This document shows positions 45,901 to 54,227 of a stretch of 64,000 nucleotides of DNA, in pieces. The position numbers were made by a program, and so were the translations under genes. The DNA is taken from NCBI GenBank assembly GCA_901457705.2, contig LR590083.2, positions 2,046,597 to 2,110,596 of the forward strand, in the 5' to 3' direction. The notes under the pieces are model-generated. The model searched no databases. It was given only the letters and a program-made list of their open reading frames with translations, and was not told the DNA's origin. Source of the DNA: Beijerinckiaceae bacterium RH AL1. GTDB lineage: Bacteria; Pseudomonadota; Alphaproteobacteria; Rhizobiales; Beijerinckiaceae. Every line of letters begins with the position of its first letter. The first letter of the stretch is position 1.

Positions 45901-46529
45901 TTAAGGCGCCGTCGTCTTGAAGCTGTCGAGCGCCTCGACCTTCGACCACCACTCCTTGACGCCGGGCAGGGCCAGGAACTCGTCCTTGTGCGGCGTCTTC
46001 GTCACGTAGGCGAACGACGGTGCGAGGTAGAGATCGGCGATCGAGAGCGCGTCGCCGGCGAGCCAGGGCGACGAGCCCTTGATGCGCATGAACTCGCCGA
46101 GAGCGAGCTTCGAGTCGGCGATGCCCTTGCGGTGCATCTCCTCGTTCTTCCCGCCGACGAAGTCGGGAACAGGTGGTAGGCGGTGACGCCAGCGACCATC
46201 GGGATATAGCCGTAGCTGTCGACGATCGAGATCACCATGTCCATGCGCGCCTCGTCCTTCGGTTCGGACGGCACGAGGTTCTTGCCGGGTAGCACGGTGT
46301 TGAGATAGCGCGAGATCGCCGGCGTCTCGATGAGGCGGAAGCCGTCGATGTCGACGACCGGCACCTTGCCGAAAGGATGGCGCTCGAGGTGGTCGGGCTG
46401 CTTCGGCTCGCCCTTCAGGACGTCGACCGGCACGTGCTCGTAGTCGGTCACGCCCTTCTCGGCGAGCACCATGCGCACGGTCCGCACGTAGGCCGAGCCC
46501 GCAAATCCCCAAACGGTGATCTTGCTCAT
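45901..46529 (-). pseudogene. Glutathione S-transferase family gene with a -1 frameshift
   Basis: The thioredoxin-fold N-terminus MSKITVWGFAGSAYVRTVRMVLAEKG ... HPFGKVPVVDIDGFRLIETPAISRYL continues to SYGYIPMVAGVTAYHLF. Near 46165-46167 one C appears to be missing. The other frame continues PDFVGGKNEEMHRKGIADSK and DALSIADLYLAPSFAYVTKTPH to the stop at 45901. Joined, the protein is a normal ~209-residue GST. The active-site position has Ser/Tyr (GSAYVRT). The gene is either decayed or misread in one homopolymer. Confidence 0.85.
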
Positions 46530-46607
46530 CGCGTCTTCCTCCCGCGTTTCGATTGTTCGCGATAGGATGGGCCGCTCGAGAGCGTCTTCAACCCCTTGTC
46601 GGTCGAC

Positions 46608-48131
46608 TCATCGCTGCCCGGCGGACTGCTCGCCGGTGATGAGGCGCCGTGCATCTTCGCGCATCGCCGCCCGTGCCGGCGCTTCGAGATACGGCATGTG
46701 GCCGCCGCCGTAGACGGCGAGCTTCAGGCGGTCCGGGTCGCCATAGGGCGGGATCTGGTCGATCAGCAGCTTGCTCGTGAAGTAGGGTGTGACCTGGTCG
46801 GCGACGCCGTGCATGACGATCGCGTGGAAGCGCCGATCGAGGGCGAGGAGCTGGGAGAGATCGCCCATCGCCTCGGCTTTCTCGCCGTGATGACCGGCGC
46901 TCCAGTCCCAGCGGCCGTTGACCGCCATGTTGAGGATTTCGTAGCGGGCGTTGATCGGCCAGCCGAGCTTGTCTGCGGTCACTTCGGCCATCGCGGTCGC
47001 GAAAGGCGCGCGCAGCGCGTCGAGGACGGGATCCTCGTAGTGGCTCGTCTCGTCGTAGGGATTCGGATCGAAGCCGCTGACGTTGGCGTCGTATCTCGAG
47101 GCGATCTTGCCGGCGTCCCTGCCCTTCTCGCGCATCACGCTCGAGGCGTCGAGGCGCCCGCCGAGCCGAGAGATGAACTTCTGGTCCATGCCGGTGAAGC
47201 TCGCGATCGTCAGGCTCATGCGGCGGATCGCAGCGTCGTCGCGGACGCCCTTGAACAGGTCGACGAGGTACGGGCCGGAGGCGTAGCTTTCCACGGCGCG
47301 CAGCTTGTCCCGCGCGTCGTTGCCGTCGAGGCCCTTGGCCGCAGCGACGAGCGACGGCAAGTGGCCGGCGTAGATGGCCGGGTTCGAGTCGGAAAGGAAC
47401 CAGGCGAAGTCCAGCACCGGCGAGATCATGACGATCCCGTCGATGGCGATGCCGTCCCTGCTTTCGAGCTTGCGCGCGAGCTTCGGCGCGCGAAAGCCGC
47501 CGTAGCTCTCGCCCACGATGAACTTCGGGCTCGCGAGGCGGCCGTTGGCGGCGAGCCACTTGCGCACGACGGTCGCCAGGCCGTCGATGTCGCCGTCGAC
47601 CGAGTAGAAGTGCTTCTCCGCGTCCTCGTTGTCCTTGCCGATCGTGCGGCTGTAGCCGGTGCCGAGAGGATCGATGAACAGCAGGTCGGTGAAGTCGAGC
47701 CAGGTGTCGGCATTGTCGACGACCTGCGTCGGCATCGAGGGCGAGATGTCGTGCGAGTCGATCGGCAGCCGCCACGGTCCGAGCGCGCCGATGTCGAGCC
47801 AGGCGGAGCTCGCTCCGGGGCCGCCGTTGACGGCGATCGTCAGCGGTCGCTTGGCCGGGTCGCCGTCGTCGCGCGCATAATACGTGTAGGCGATATCGGC
47901 GATCGGCTTGCCGCTTTCGGCATCCGACAGGCGGACGGCGCCCGCCGTCGCCTTGAAATGCAGGGCCCGATCGGGAAGCGTGATCGTGTGGTCGGTGGTG
48001 ACCGGCGGCGGCAGCGGGTTCGGCGGCACGGTCGCTGCGAAATCGGCCCGGGGCGCATGTGCAGCTGGAGCTTCGGCGCGGGCGGCGCCGGCAAGCGCCA
48101 GGGTCGCGACGAGCAGGCAAAGGAGACGCAC
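46608..48131 (-). CDS. S10-family serine carboxypeptidase-like protein
   Basis: Protein of 507 aa with a signal peptide (LLCLLVATLALAGAARA) and a GTG start. The alpha/beta-hydrolase core has LTIAVNGGPGASSAWLDIGALGPW, FIDPLGTGYSR and the nucleophile Ser in VGESYGGFRAPKLA. The catalytic Asp is in HGVADQVTPYF and the His in GGGHMPYLEAP. S10 peptidases remove C-terminal residues, often in the periplasm in bacteria. All three catalytic residues are present. Not obviously linked to either neighbour. Confidence 0.87.
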   Translation of the reverse strand: MRLLCLLVATLALAGAARAEAPAAHAPRADFAATVPPNPLPPPVTTDHTITLPDRALHFKATAGAVRLSDAESGKPIADIAYTYYARDDGDPAKRPLTIAVNGGPGASSAWLDIGALGPWRLPIDSHDISPSMPTQVVDNADTWLDFTDLLFIDPLGTGYSRTIGKDNEDAEKHFYSVDGDIDGLATVVRKWLAANGRLASPKFIVGESYGGFRAPKLARKLESRDGIAIDGIVMISPVLDFAWFLSDSNPAIYAGHLPSLVAAAKGLDGNDARDKLRAVESYASGPYLVDLFKGVRDDAAIRRMSLTIASFTGMDQKFISRLGGRLDASSVMREKGRDAGKIASRYDANVSGFDPNPYDETSHYEDPVLDALRAPFATAMAEVTADKLGWPINARYEILNMAVNGRWDWSAGHHGEKAEAMGDLSQLLALDRRFHAIVMHGVADQVTPYFTSKLLIDQIPPYGDPDRLKLAVYGGGHMPYLEAPARAAMREDARRLITGEQSAGQR

Positions 48132-48267
48132 GACGGGATCCTCGGTTGGCGGTGTGCCCGCATGCGCGCCGATCGTGGTGACGCGATGGCGTGGGCGCCC
48201 AGCCGGCGCAAGGTGCGCAAGCGTGTCGCAGACGAGGCTCGCGGTCGCTCTGCGAGGCGAGGAAACG

Positions 48268-50610
48268 CTAGGCCGCCCGGGCGCGCGTCTTCGCTTCGAT
48301 CCGCGTGATCGCGTCCCCGAGCTCCGACACCGGAACCGGGCGGCTGAAGAAGAACCCCTGGATCAGGTTGCCGCGCAAGCGAACGACCTCTTCGACCTCC
48401 TGCAACGTCTCGACGCCTTCGATGACCAGCTGCTTGCCCATGGTGGCGGTCAAACGCACGATCGAGGCGATCAGGCTGGCGGCATTCTTGTCCGAGCCCA
48501 AACGACGCACGAAGCTGCCGTCCAGCTTGACCTTGTCGATCGGGAGGGCATGCAGCCGCGAGAACGACGAGTAGCCTGTGCCGAAGTCGTCGAGGACGAT
48601 GGTGACGCCGGCGCGGCTCAGCTCACCCAGCTCGAACTGCATCTTCTCGGTATCGTCTGCGAGCATGCTCTCGGTGATCTCGAGCTCGAGCCGGCTTGCG
48701 GCGAGTCCCGTCTCCTCGAGGATCGCGGCGACCGTCCTCGAGATCGACCCTTCCTTGAAGTGAAGCGCCGAGATGTTGACCGCGACCTTGATGTCCGCGC
48801 TCCAGTGCCTGGCGTCCAGGCAGGCGCGGCGCAGCGACCAGTGGCCAAGGTCCCGGATCAGCTCCGAGTCTTCGGCGAGCTTGATGAACACGCTCGGCGG
48901 CACGTCGCCGTATGTCGGGCTTTTCCAGCGCGTGAGGGCTTCGCACACGACGACGCGCTTGCGTTTCACATCGACGATCGGCTGATAATGCAGGGCGAGG
49001 CGGTCGCCGCGCAGCGCTTCGCCGAGCTCGCTCGTCATCTCGCGGCGGGTCCTGGCGTCATCGTCCATCGACTTCTCGTACCAGAACGCCTGGCCGCGCC
49101 CGCCGCTCTTGGCGACATAGAGCGCGACATCGGCCGTCCGCAGCAACTCCTTGGCGGAGGTCCGCATCGGCTCGGTGTGAGAGAGGCCCGCGCTGGCACC
49201 GATCACGAGTGTCTTGCCGAGCAAGACGTAAGGCCGGGAGATCGCCGCGAGGATCCGGTTCGCCGCGTGAGTGATCGCGCGCCGATCGGCGAACTCGGAG
49301 AACACGATGACGAACTCGTCGCCCGCGATGCGCGACGCAAAGTCCTCGGCGCGCGTCTCCATCCGCAAGCGCTCCGCGACCTGAACGAGGAGCGCGTCGC
49401 CGAAGCTATGCCCGTATTCGTCGTTGACGGCCTTGAAGCGATCGAGATCGATGAACATCGCGACGATCGACCCCGTGCGGAGGGCGATCAAGGCCTCGAG
49501 ATGACGGAGCAGGCTGAAGCGGTTCGGCAGACCGGTCAGGATGTCGTGGTGGGCAAGCCGGCTGATCTCGGCTTCCTGCTGCCGCTTCTCGGTGACGTCG
49601 TCGACGTTGATGACCGCGCCTTCCCCGCCGGGAATCGTGCGCATCCGCATCTCGAAGATGCGGCCGCGCGTCCGGTCGTACATCGTGAACGTGCCTTCCA
49701 GACCGCCTTGCATGATGCGGTCGAACTCGCCGCGGACGCGCGCCTGCTCGACGGCGTCGCATCCGTAGGTGCGGAACAGGTCGTCCTGGAATTCATGGGT
49801 CGCCTTGCCCTCGATCCGTTTTATGAGATCGACGCCCAGCACTTCCTTCGAGCGCTCGTTGGCGACCAGGATCCGTCGCTTCTCGTCGAGCAGCAGCAGG
49901 CCGGATGTCATGGCGTTGAGCGCCGTATCGAAGAGTTGCGCCTGCTTGCGGTTGATGATGTTGAGTCGTCTCACGCGCTGCTCGTCCAGGAGCGCGCGAC
50001 GCAGCGACATATAGTGGCCCTTGATGCCCGTGAACGTCGCGACGAGGTAGAGCGCGACGAGCACGCCGACGCCGGCGACGCCTGCACCTCCGGTAAGCAT
50101 CAGGACGCTCGCGAACGGCAGGACGATCAGCACGACCTGGATGAAGGCGAGGTTCGGGCGGGAGCCGGTCCTGCTGCCGATCAAGCCGGCCACGCCCATC
50201 GTGAGGACGAGAGAGGCCATTGTTCCTTGTGGCGTGCCTGCGACAATCGCCGGAATGCACTCGGTGATGGAGATGACCACAGCCATCGTGAGGCCCGTCA
50301 TCGCAGCGCCGGCCTCGAAGAAGGCGATGTCGGTCATTTTCTTCGCGGCGGACGACCTCTTGAACCTGCGGTACATCTCGATGCGCGCCGCAACGACCAC
50401 GCTCATCACGGCCGTGCAGCCCCAGGCCCTCAAGCCGCCGCCGTGCAGCCCGTCGTTGATCGTCAGCAACAGGCCGCCGATTGGAAGCATCATGAACGCC
50501 GAGAGCGAGCCATACAGGTGGCCGACAAGCGACGCGTAGACGGGAAGCGTGAGCTTCTCCCGACGAGCGCTTTTGACGAGGACCTTCGCGACGGTCCTGA
50601 AGAAGGTCAT
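48268..50610 (-). CDS. GGDEF-EAL cyclic-di-GMP protein with a membrane N-terminus
   Basis: Protein of 780 aa. The N-terminal ~190 residues have about six helices (SLVGHLYGSLSAFMMLPIGG and others). A PAS-like region (FDTALNAMTSGLLLLDEKRRILVAN) follows. The GGDEF domain has DLDRFKAVNDEYGHSFGDALL and the variant RIAGDEF, Ala replacing the first Gly. The EAL domain has CEALTRW, LEITESML, VLDDFGTGYSSF, VKLDGSF and IEGVET, all expected catalytic residues. Phosphodiesterase activity is likely; cyclase activity uncertain. ATG 50610 is chosen over TTG 50628, though a hairpin abuts it. Confidence 0.9.
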   Translation of the reverse strand: MTFFRTVAKVLVKSARREKLTLPVYASLVGHLYGSLSAFMMLPIGGLLLTINDGLHGGGLRAWGCTAVMSVVVAARIEMYRRFKRSSAAKKMTDIAFFEAGAAMTGLTMAVVISITECIPAIVAGTPQGTMASLVLTMGVAGLIGSRTGSRPNLAFIQVVLIVLPFASVLMLTGGAGVAGVGVLVALYLVATFTGIKGHYMSLRRALLDEQRVRRLNIINRKQAQLFDTALNAMTSGLLLLDEKRRILVANERSKEVLGVDLIKRIEGKATHEFQDDLFRTYGCDAVEQARVRGEFDRIMQGGLEGTFTMYDRTRGRIFEMRMRTIPGGEGAVINVDDVTEKRQQEAEISRLAHHDILTGLPNRFSLLRHLEALIALRTGSIVAMFIDLDRFKAVNDEYGHSFGDALLVQVAERLRMETRAEDFASRIAGDEFVIVFSEFADRRAITHAANRILAAISRPYVLLGKTLVIGASAGLSHTEPMRTSAKELLRTADVALYVAKSGGRGQAFWYEKSMDDDARTRREMTSELGEALRGDRLALHYQPIVDVKRKRVVVCEALTRWKSPTYGDVPPSVFIKLAEDSELIRDLGHWSLRRACLDARHWSADIKVAVNISALHFKEGSISRTVAAILEETGLAASRLELEITESMLADDTEKMQFELGELSRAGVTIVLDDFGTGYSSFSRLHALPIDKVKLDGSFVRRLGSDKNAASLIASIVRLTATMGKQLVIEGVETLQEVEEVVRLRGNLIQGFFFSRPVPVSELGDAITRIEAKTRARAA

Positions 50611-50612
50611 GT

Positions 50613-50633
50613 GACGGTTCTCGTTCAACCGTC
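50613..50633 (-). promoter_or_regulatory. Hairpin directly before the GGDEF-EAL start codon
   Basis: Arms GACGGTT (50613-50619) and AACCGTC (50627-50633) with a 7-base loop, ending two bases before the ATG. A folded leader here would hide the initiation region and hence could control translation. Confidence 0.45.
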
Positions 50634-50758
50634 TTTTGACAGTCAGAAGTTGATGCTTGCTTTAGATTGACTTGAGGATACCGAAGATCGTCTCTGCGAC
50701 CGGTCCCCTGCATCTGCGTCATGCGCGCCGCCGATACGATGTTGGCGTCCGGCATGTC

Positions 50759-50832
50759 TGGAGCGGGTGAAGGGAATCGAACCCTCGTATTCAGCTTGGA
50801 AGGCTGCTGCTCTACCATTGAGCTACACCCGC
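50759..50832 (-). tRNA. tRNA-Gly (anticodon TCC)
   Basis: Minus-strand cloverleaf of 74 bases including an encoded CCA end. The acceptor arms GCGGGTG / CACCCGC pair with discriminator T. The D arm is GCTCAATGGTAGAGC. The anticodon loop is CTTCCAA, anticodon TCC, reading GGA/GGG glycine codons. The T arm has GGTTCGATTCC. It lies between the GGDEF-EAL gene and bioD. Confidence 0.95.
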
Positions 50833-50872
50833 GCTGCACCCTTATGCCGCGTTTCGCGCGCGGGGTGAAGGG

Positions 50873-51535
50873 TCAGGCGAGCGCCGCGTACACACTGTCG
50901 AAGGTGGCCTCGCCCGCGTCGCGCGGCACGACGAGCAGCGGCTCGTCGCAGAAGCGCGCCAGCGTCGTCTTCGTCGCGTCTATCGGCACGGTGCTGGAGG
51001 CAGATTCGTTGAGCACGATGGCGGCGATTGACAGGCCTCGGGCTTTTAGAACTGCGCGGGCGGTCAGAAGGTGGCTGATCGCGCCGAGCGCGGTGGCGGA
51101 GACGAGGACCACGGGCAGCGCGAGGGCGGCCGCGAAATCGAGGATCGTTTGGTGCGCGTCGAGGGGCACCATGACGCCGCCGACGCCCTCGACCAGCGTG
51201 AGGCGATCCGAGGAAAACCGCGCACGGCAGGCGGCGACGACGGCCGTGACATCGATTGATTGGCCTTCGGCGGCCGCGGCCATGTCGGGCGAGAGCGGCG
51301 CGGCGAAGCGCCAGGGCGCGATGTGGGCGACCGCTTCGGGCGTCGGCGTGCGGCCGAGCGCCTCGAGCAGCACGCCGGCGTCGCTTGAGGCGGCATCGGC
51401 GGGATCGTAGCCGGAAAGGACCGGCTTCATCGCCTCGACAGGGCGCCCGGCGCGGCGCGCGGCGCGGATCAGCCCGGCGGTGACGAAGGTCTTGCCGACG
51501 TCTGTGCCGGTCGCGGTCACGAAGAGGCCGGGCAT
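50873..51535 (-). CDS. bioD: Dethiobiotin synthetase
   Basis: Protein of 220 aa. P-loop [28 protein letters not shown], substrate block LVEGVGGVMVPLD and VVLVSATALGAISH. It closes the ureido ring of dethiobiotin from DAPA, CO2 and ATP. It overlaps bioF by 19 bp and is read after it. Confidence 0.92.
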   Translation of the reverse strand: MPGLFVTATGTDVGKTFVTAGLIRAARRAGRPVEAMKPVLSGYDPADAASSDAGVLLEALGRTPTPEAVAHIAPWRFAAPLSPDMAAAAEGQSIDVTAVVAACRARFSSDRLTLVEGVGGVMVPLDAHQTILDFAAALALPVVLVSATALGAISHLLTARAVLKARGLSIAAIVLNESASSTVPIDATKTTLARFCDEPLLVVPRDAGEATFDSVYAALA

Positions 51536-52665
51536 GGCTCCCTCAGCACCTCTTCGCGGACGGTCGCGGCCAGCCGGTCGATGTCGCTGTCCTCGTGCAG
51601 CGCGCAGAAGGCAAAGCGCAGCCGCGCGGTGCCGTCTGGCACCGTCGGCGGGCGGATCGCAGTGACGAGAAAGCCGGCGCGTTCCAGCACGGCCGATGCC
51701 GCCAGCGCCGCCTCCGGGTCGCCGAGCACGAGCGGCACGATCGCGCTCTCGGCGTCGGGCAGGTTCAGCGCGCGCGTGAAGCGGCGCGCTTTCCGCAGGG
51801 GCTCGGCGCGGAGCGCCGGGTCGGCGTCGATGATGTCGAGCGCGGCCAGTGCCGCCGCGGCCGAGGCCGGCGGCAGGCCGGTGGAGTAGACGAAGGAACG
51901 GGCGCGCGTCCGCATCAGCGCGACGACGGGCGCCGAGGCGGCGAGATAGCCGCCATAGCCGCCGATCGCCTTCGAGAGCGTGCCCATGCGCAGCGGGACG
52001 TGCGAGGGGGCATCGCCGCCGTCGAGCCCGAATCCGTGGGCGTCGTCGCTAAGGAGCCAGGCATCGTGGGCTCCTGCGAGCGCCGCGAGCGCGGCGACGG
52101 GCGCGCGGTCGCCGTCCATCGAGAAGACGGTCTCCGTGACGATGAGCGCATGACGGTGCGCGTTCCGATGGGCGGCGATCAGCGCTGCGGCGGCGTCCAC
52201 GTCGTTGTGGGCGAAGACGAGGGTATGGGCCTCCGAGAGCCGCGCCCCGGCGAACAGGCAGGCGTGCGCGAGCGCGTCGATGACGATGAGGTCGTCCGGC
52301 CCGGCGAGCACGCCGAGCACCCCGATGTTGGCGAGGTAGCCCGACCCGAAGACGCACGCGGCCTCGGTGCCCTTCATCGCGGCGAGCTTCGCCTCCAGCG
52401 CGACCAGCGGCGGGTGGTTGCCGGTGACGAGCCGCGAGGCCCCGGCTCCGGCCCCATAGCGCTCGACCGCCGCGATCGCCGCCGCCTTCACGGCGGGATG
52501 ACGCGACAGCCCGAGATAGTCGTTGCAGGAGAACGAGAGCAGCCGGCGGCCGCCGCGCGTGACGAACGGCGTCTCCTCGCGCGCGGTGTCGGCGAGCGTG
52601 CGGCGCAACGCCCGCCGCTCCAGCGCATCGAGCTTGTCTTCCGCGTATCGGTCGAGCGACAGCAT
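51517..52665 (-). CDS. bioF: 8-amino-7-oxononanoate synthase
   Basis: Protein of 382 aa, PLP-dependent alpha-oxoamine synthase. [43 protein letters not shown] and the PLP Lys in [13 protein letters not shown]. It condenses pimeloyl-thioester with alanine. Start ATG at 52665, 45 bp from the divergent bioA start. No BioR-type palindrome was seen in that 45-bp gap. Confidence 0.92.
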   Translation of the reverse strand: MLSLDRYAEDKLDALERRALRRTLADTAREETPFVTRGGRRLLSFSCNDYLGLSRHPAVKAAAIAAVERYGAGAGASRLVTGNHPPLVALEAKLAAMKGTEAACVFGSGYLANIGVLGVLAGPDDLIVIDALAHACLFAGARLSEAHTLVFAHNDVDAAAALIAAHRNAHRHALIVTETVFSMDGDRAPVAALAALAGAHDAWLLSDDAHGFGLDGGDAPSHVPLRMGTLSKAIGGYGGYLAASAPVVALMRTRARSFVYSTGLPPASAAAALAALDIIDADPALRAEPLRKARRFTRALNLPDAESAIVPLVLGDPEAALAASAVLERAGFLVTAIRPPTVPDGTARLRFAFCALHEDSDIDRLAATVREEVLREPCPASS

Positions 52666-52710
52666 CGCCTTCTCTGGCGCCGGACCCGACGAAATGTCAA
52701 AGCTGCGGCC

Positions 52711-54015
52711 ATGACGCGAGAGCATCCCCTGCCCGCGGCCGCGCCCGCCTGGCTTGCCGCCGGGCGCGCGCACCTCTGGCGCCCGTATTGCCAGATGCAA
52801 ACGGCCGCCCCTGCCCTGCCCGTCGTCGCGACCAAGGACTGCCGCCTCACGCTGGCCGACGGCCGCGAGCTGATCGACGGCATCGCGAGCTGGTGGACGG
52901 CCTGCCACGGCTACAACCACCCCCACATCGCAGACGCCGTGCGGCATCAGCTCGAGATCATGCCGCACGTGATGTTCGGCGGATTGACCCACGAGCCAGC
53001 GGCGCGGCTCGCCGCCCGCTTGGCGGCCTTGGCACCGGGCGACCTGCGCCATGTGTTCTTCACCGACTCCGGCTCGGTCTCGGTCGAGGTCGCGATGAAG
53101 ATGGCGATCCAGGCGGCGCTGAACCGCGGCGAGCGCGGGCGCACGAAGATCCTCGCCTTCCGCGGCGGCTACCACGGCGACACGCTTGCGACGATGGCGG
53201 TGTGCGACCCGGACGAGGGCATGCATGCGCTGTTCACCGGCGTGCTGCCGGAGCAGATCATCGCCGACCTGCCACGCGACGACGCGAACTGCGCCGCGCT
53301 CGAAGCGCTGCTGGCGCGCGATGGGCATCGTATCGCCGCCATTCTCGTCGAGCCGCTGGTTCAGGGCGCCGGCGGCATGCTGGTGCACGAGGCGACGGTT
53401 CTGGCCACGCTGCGCGCCGCGGCGGACAGGTGCGGCGCGCTGCTGATCTTGGACGAGATATTCACCGGGTTCGGCCGCACCGGCGCGATGCTGGCCTGCG
53501 AGTCAGCGGGGGTCACGCCGGACATTCTCACGGTGTCGAAAGCACTCACCGGCGGCACGATGGCGCTCGCCGCGACGATTGCCTCGCAACGCGTCTTCGA
53601 GGCGTTCCTGTCGGACGATCCGATGCACGCGCTGATGCACGGGCCGACCTATATGGCGAACCCGCTCGCCTGCGCGGCGGCCAACGCCTCGCTCGATCTC
53701 TTCGAAACCGAGCCGCGGCTCGCGCAGGCGGGGGCAATCGAGGCGACGCTCCGTGCCGGCTTGGCGCCGCTGGCTGGACGGCCCGGCATCCGCGACGTGC
53801 GCGTCAAAGGCGCGATCGGCGTCGTCGAGCTGGCAGCGATCCCAAACCTCGATGCGCTGAAGGCGCGCTTCATCGAGGCCGGCGTGTGGGTACGCCCGTT
53901 CCGGACGATTGCCTACCTGACGCCGGCGCTGACGATCGGCGAGGACGAGCTGGCCCGGCTCATCGACGCGCTCGTTGCGGTCGCGACAGAACACGGGCGC
54001 GCGCACCCCGCATGA
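52711..54015 (+). CDS. bioA: Adenosylmethionine--8-amino-7-oxononanoate transaminase
   Basis: Protein of 434 aa, class III aminotransferase. [49 protein letters not shown], the PLP-contacting [14 protein letters not shown] and Lys in [15 protein letters not shown]. WRPYxQM and SWW are BioA-specific. It uses SAM to make DAPA. Divergent from bioF-bioD; the three cover the central biotin steps, bioB not being here. ATGA overlap with the DUF2256 gene. Confidence 0.94.
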   Translation: MTREHPLPAAAPAWLAAGRAHLWRPYCQMQTAAPALPVVATKDCRLTLADGRELIDGIASWWTACHGYNHPHIADAVRHQLEIMPHVMFGGLTHEPAARLAARLAALAPGDLRHVFFTDSGSVSVEVAMKMAIQAALNRGERGRTKILAFRGGYHGDTLATMAVCDPDEGMHALFTGVLPEQIIADLPRDDANCAALEALLARDGHRIAAILVEPLVQGAGGMLVHEATVLATLRAAADRCGALLILDEIFTGFGRTGAMLACESAGVTPDILTVSKALTGGTMALAATIASQRVFEAFLSDDPMHALMHGPTYMANPLACAAANASLDLFETEPRLAQAGAIEATLRAGLAPLAGRPGIRDVRVKGAIGVVELAAIPNLDALKARFIEAGVWVRPFRTIAYLTPALTIGEDELARLIDALVAVATEHGRAHPA

Positions 54016-54179
54016 AGCGCATCGAGAAGCGCGACCTGCCGACCAAGGTGTGCCCGGTCTGCGGACGTCCGTTCACATGGCGGCGCAAATGGGCGGCCAG
54101 GTGGGAGGAGGTGCGCTACTGCTCGGAGCGTTGCCGCCGCGCGAAAGACAAAAACGGCGGCGGTGGACCGCCGCCGTAA
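54012..54179 (+). CDS. DUF2256 small zinc-ribbon-like protein
   Basis: Protein of 55 aa: [20 protein letters not shown] then [13 protein letters not shown], a C-x2-C ... C-x3-C set for one Zn. This is the DUF2256 signature. It starts within the bioA stop (ATGA), so it is translationally coupled to bioA. Its Gly/Pro-rich C-terminal codons are also the stem of a terminator for the opposite strand. Function unknown. Confidence 0.82.
   Translation: MKRIEKRDLPTKVCPVCGRPFTWRRKWAARWEEVRYCSERCRRAKDKNGGGGPPP
54150..54177 (-). terminator. Terminator of the aldehyde-oxidase operon, inside DUF2256
   Basis: Ten-base perfect stem ACGGCGGCGG / CCGCCGCCGT with a 4-base loop, running into TTTTTGTC on the minus strand, 50 bp after the stop of the molybdenum subunit gene. 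It lies within the last codons of the convergent DUF2256 gene. Confidence 0.8.
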
Positions 54180-54227
54180 GGTTCGAGTCAACGGCGTTGG
54201 GGGTCGGCGGCAGGCGCCGCCAACCCG

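Noticed and set aside
47908-50670. 920-codon plus-strand open frame opposite the GGDEF-EAL gene
   Set aside because: Spans two unrelated minus-strand genes with all catalytic motifs; it is a shadow.
50759-50832. Genomic-island attachment site at tRNA-Gly
   Set aside because: No integrase, direct repeat of the tRNA 3' end or change in gene content is seen around it.
52666-52710. BioR operator in the bioF-bioA gap
   Set aside because: The 45-bp gap has no TTATMKATAA-type palindrome.
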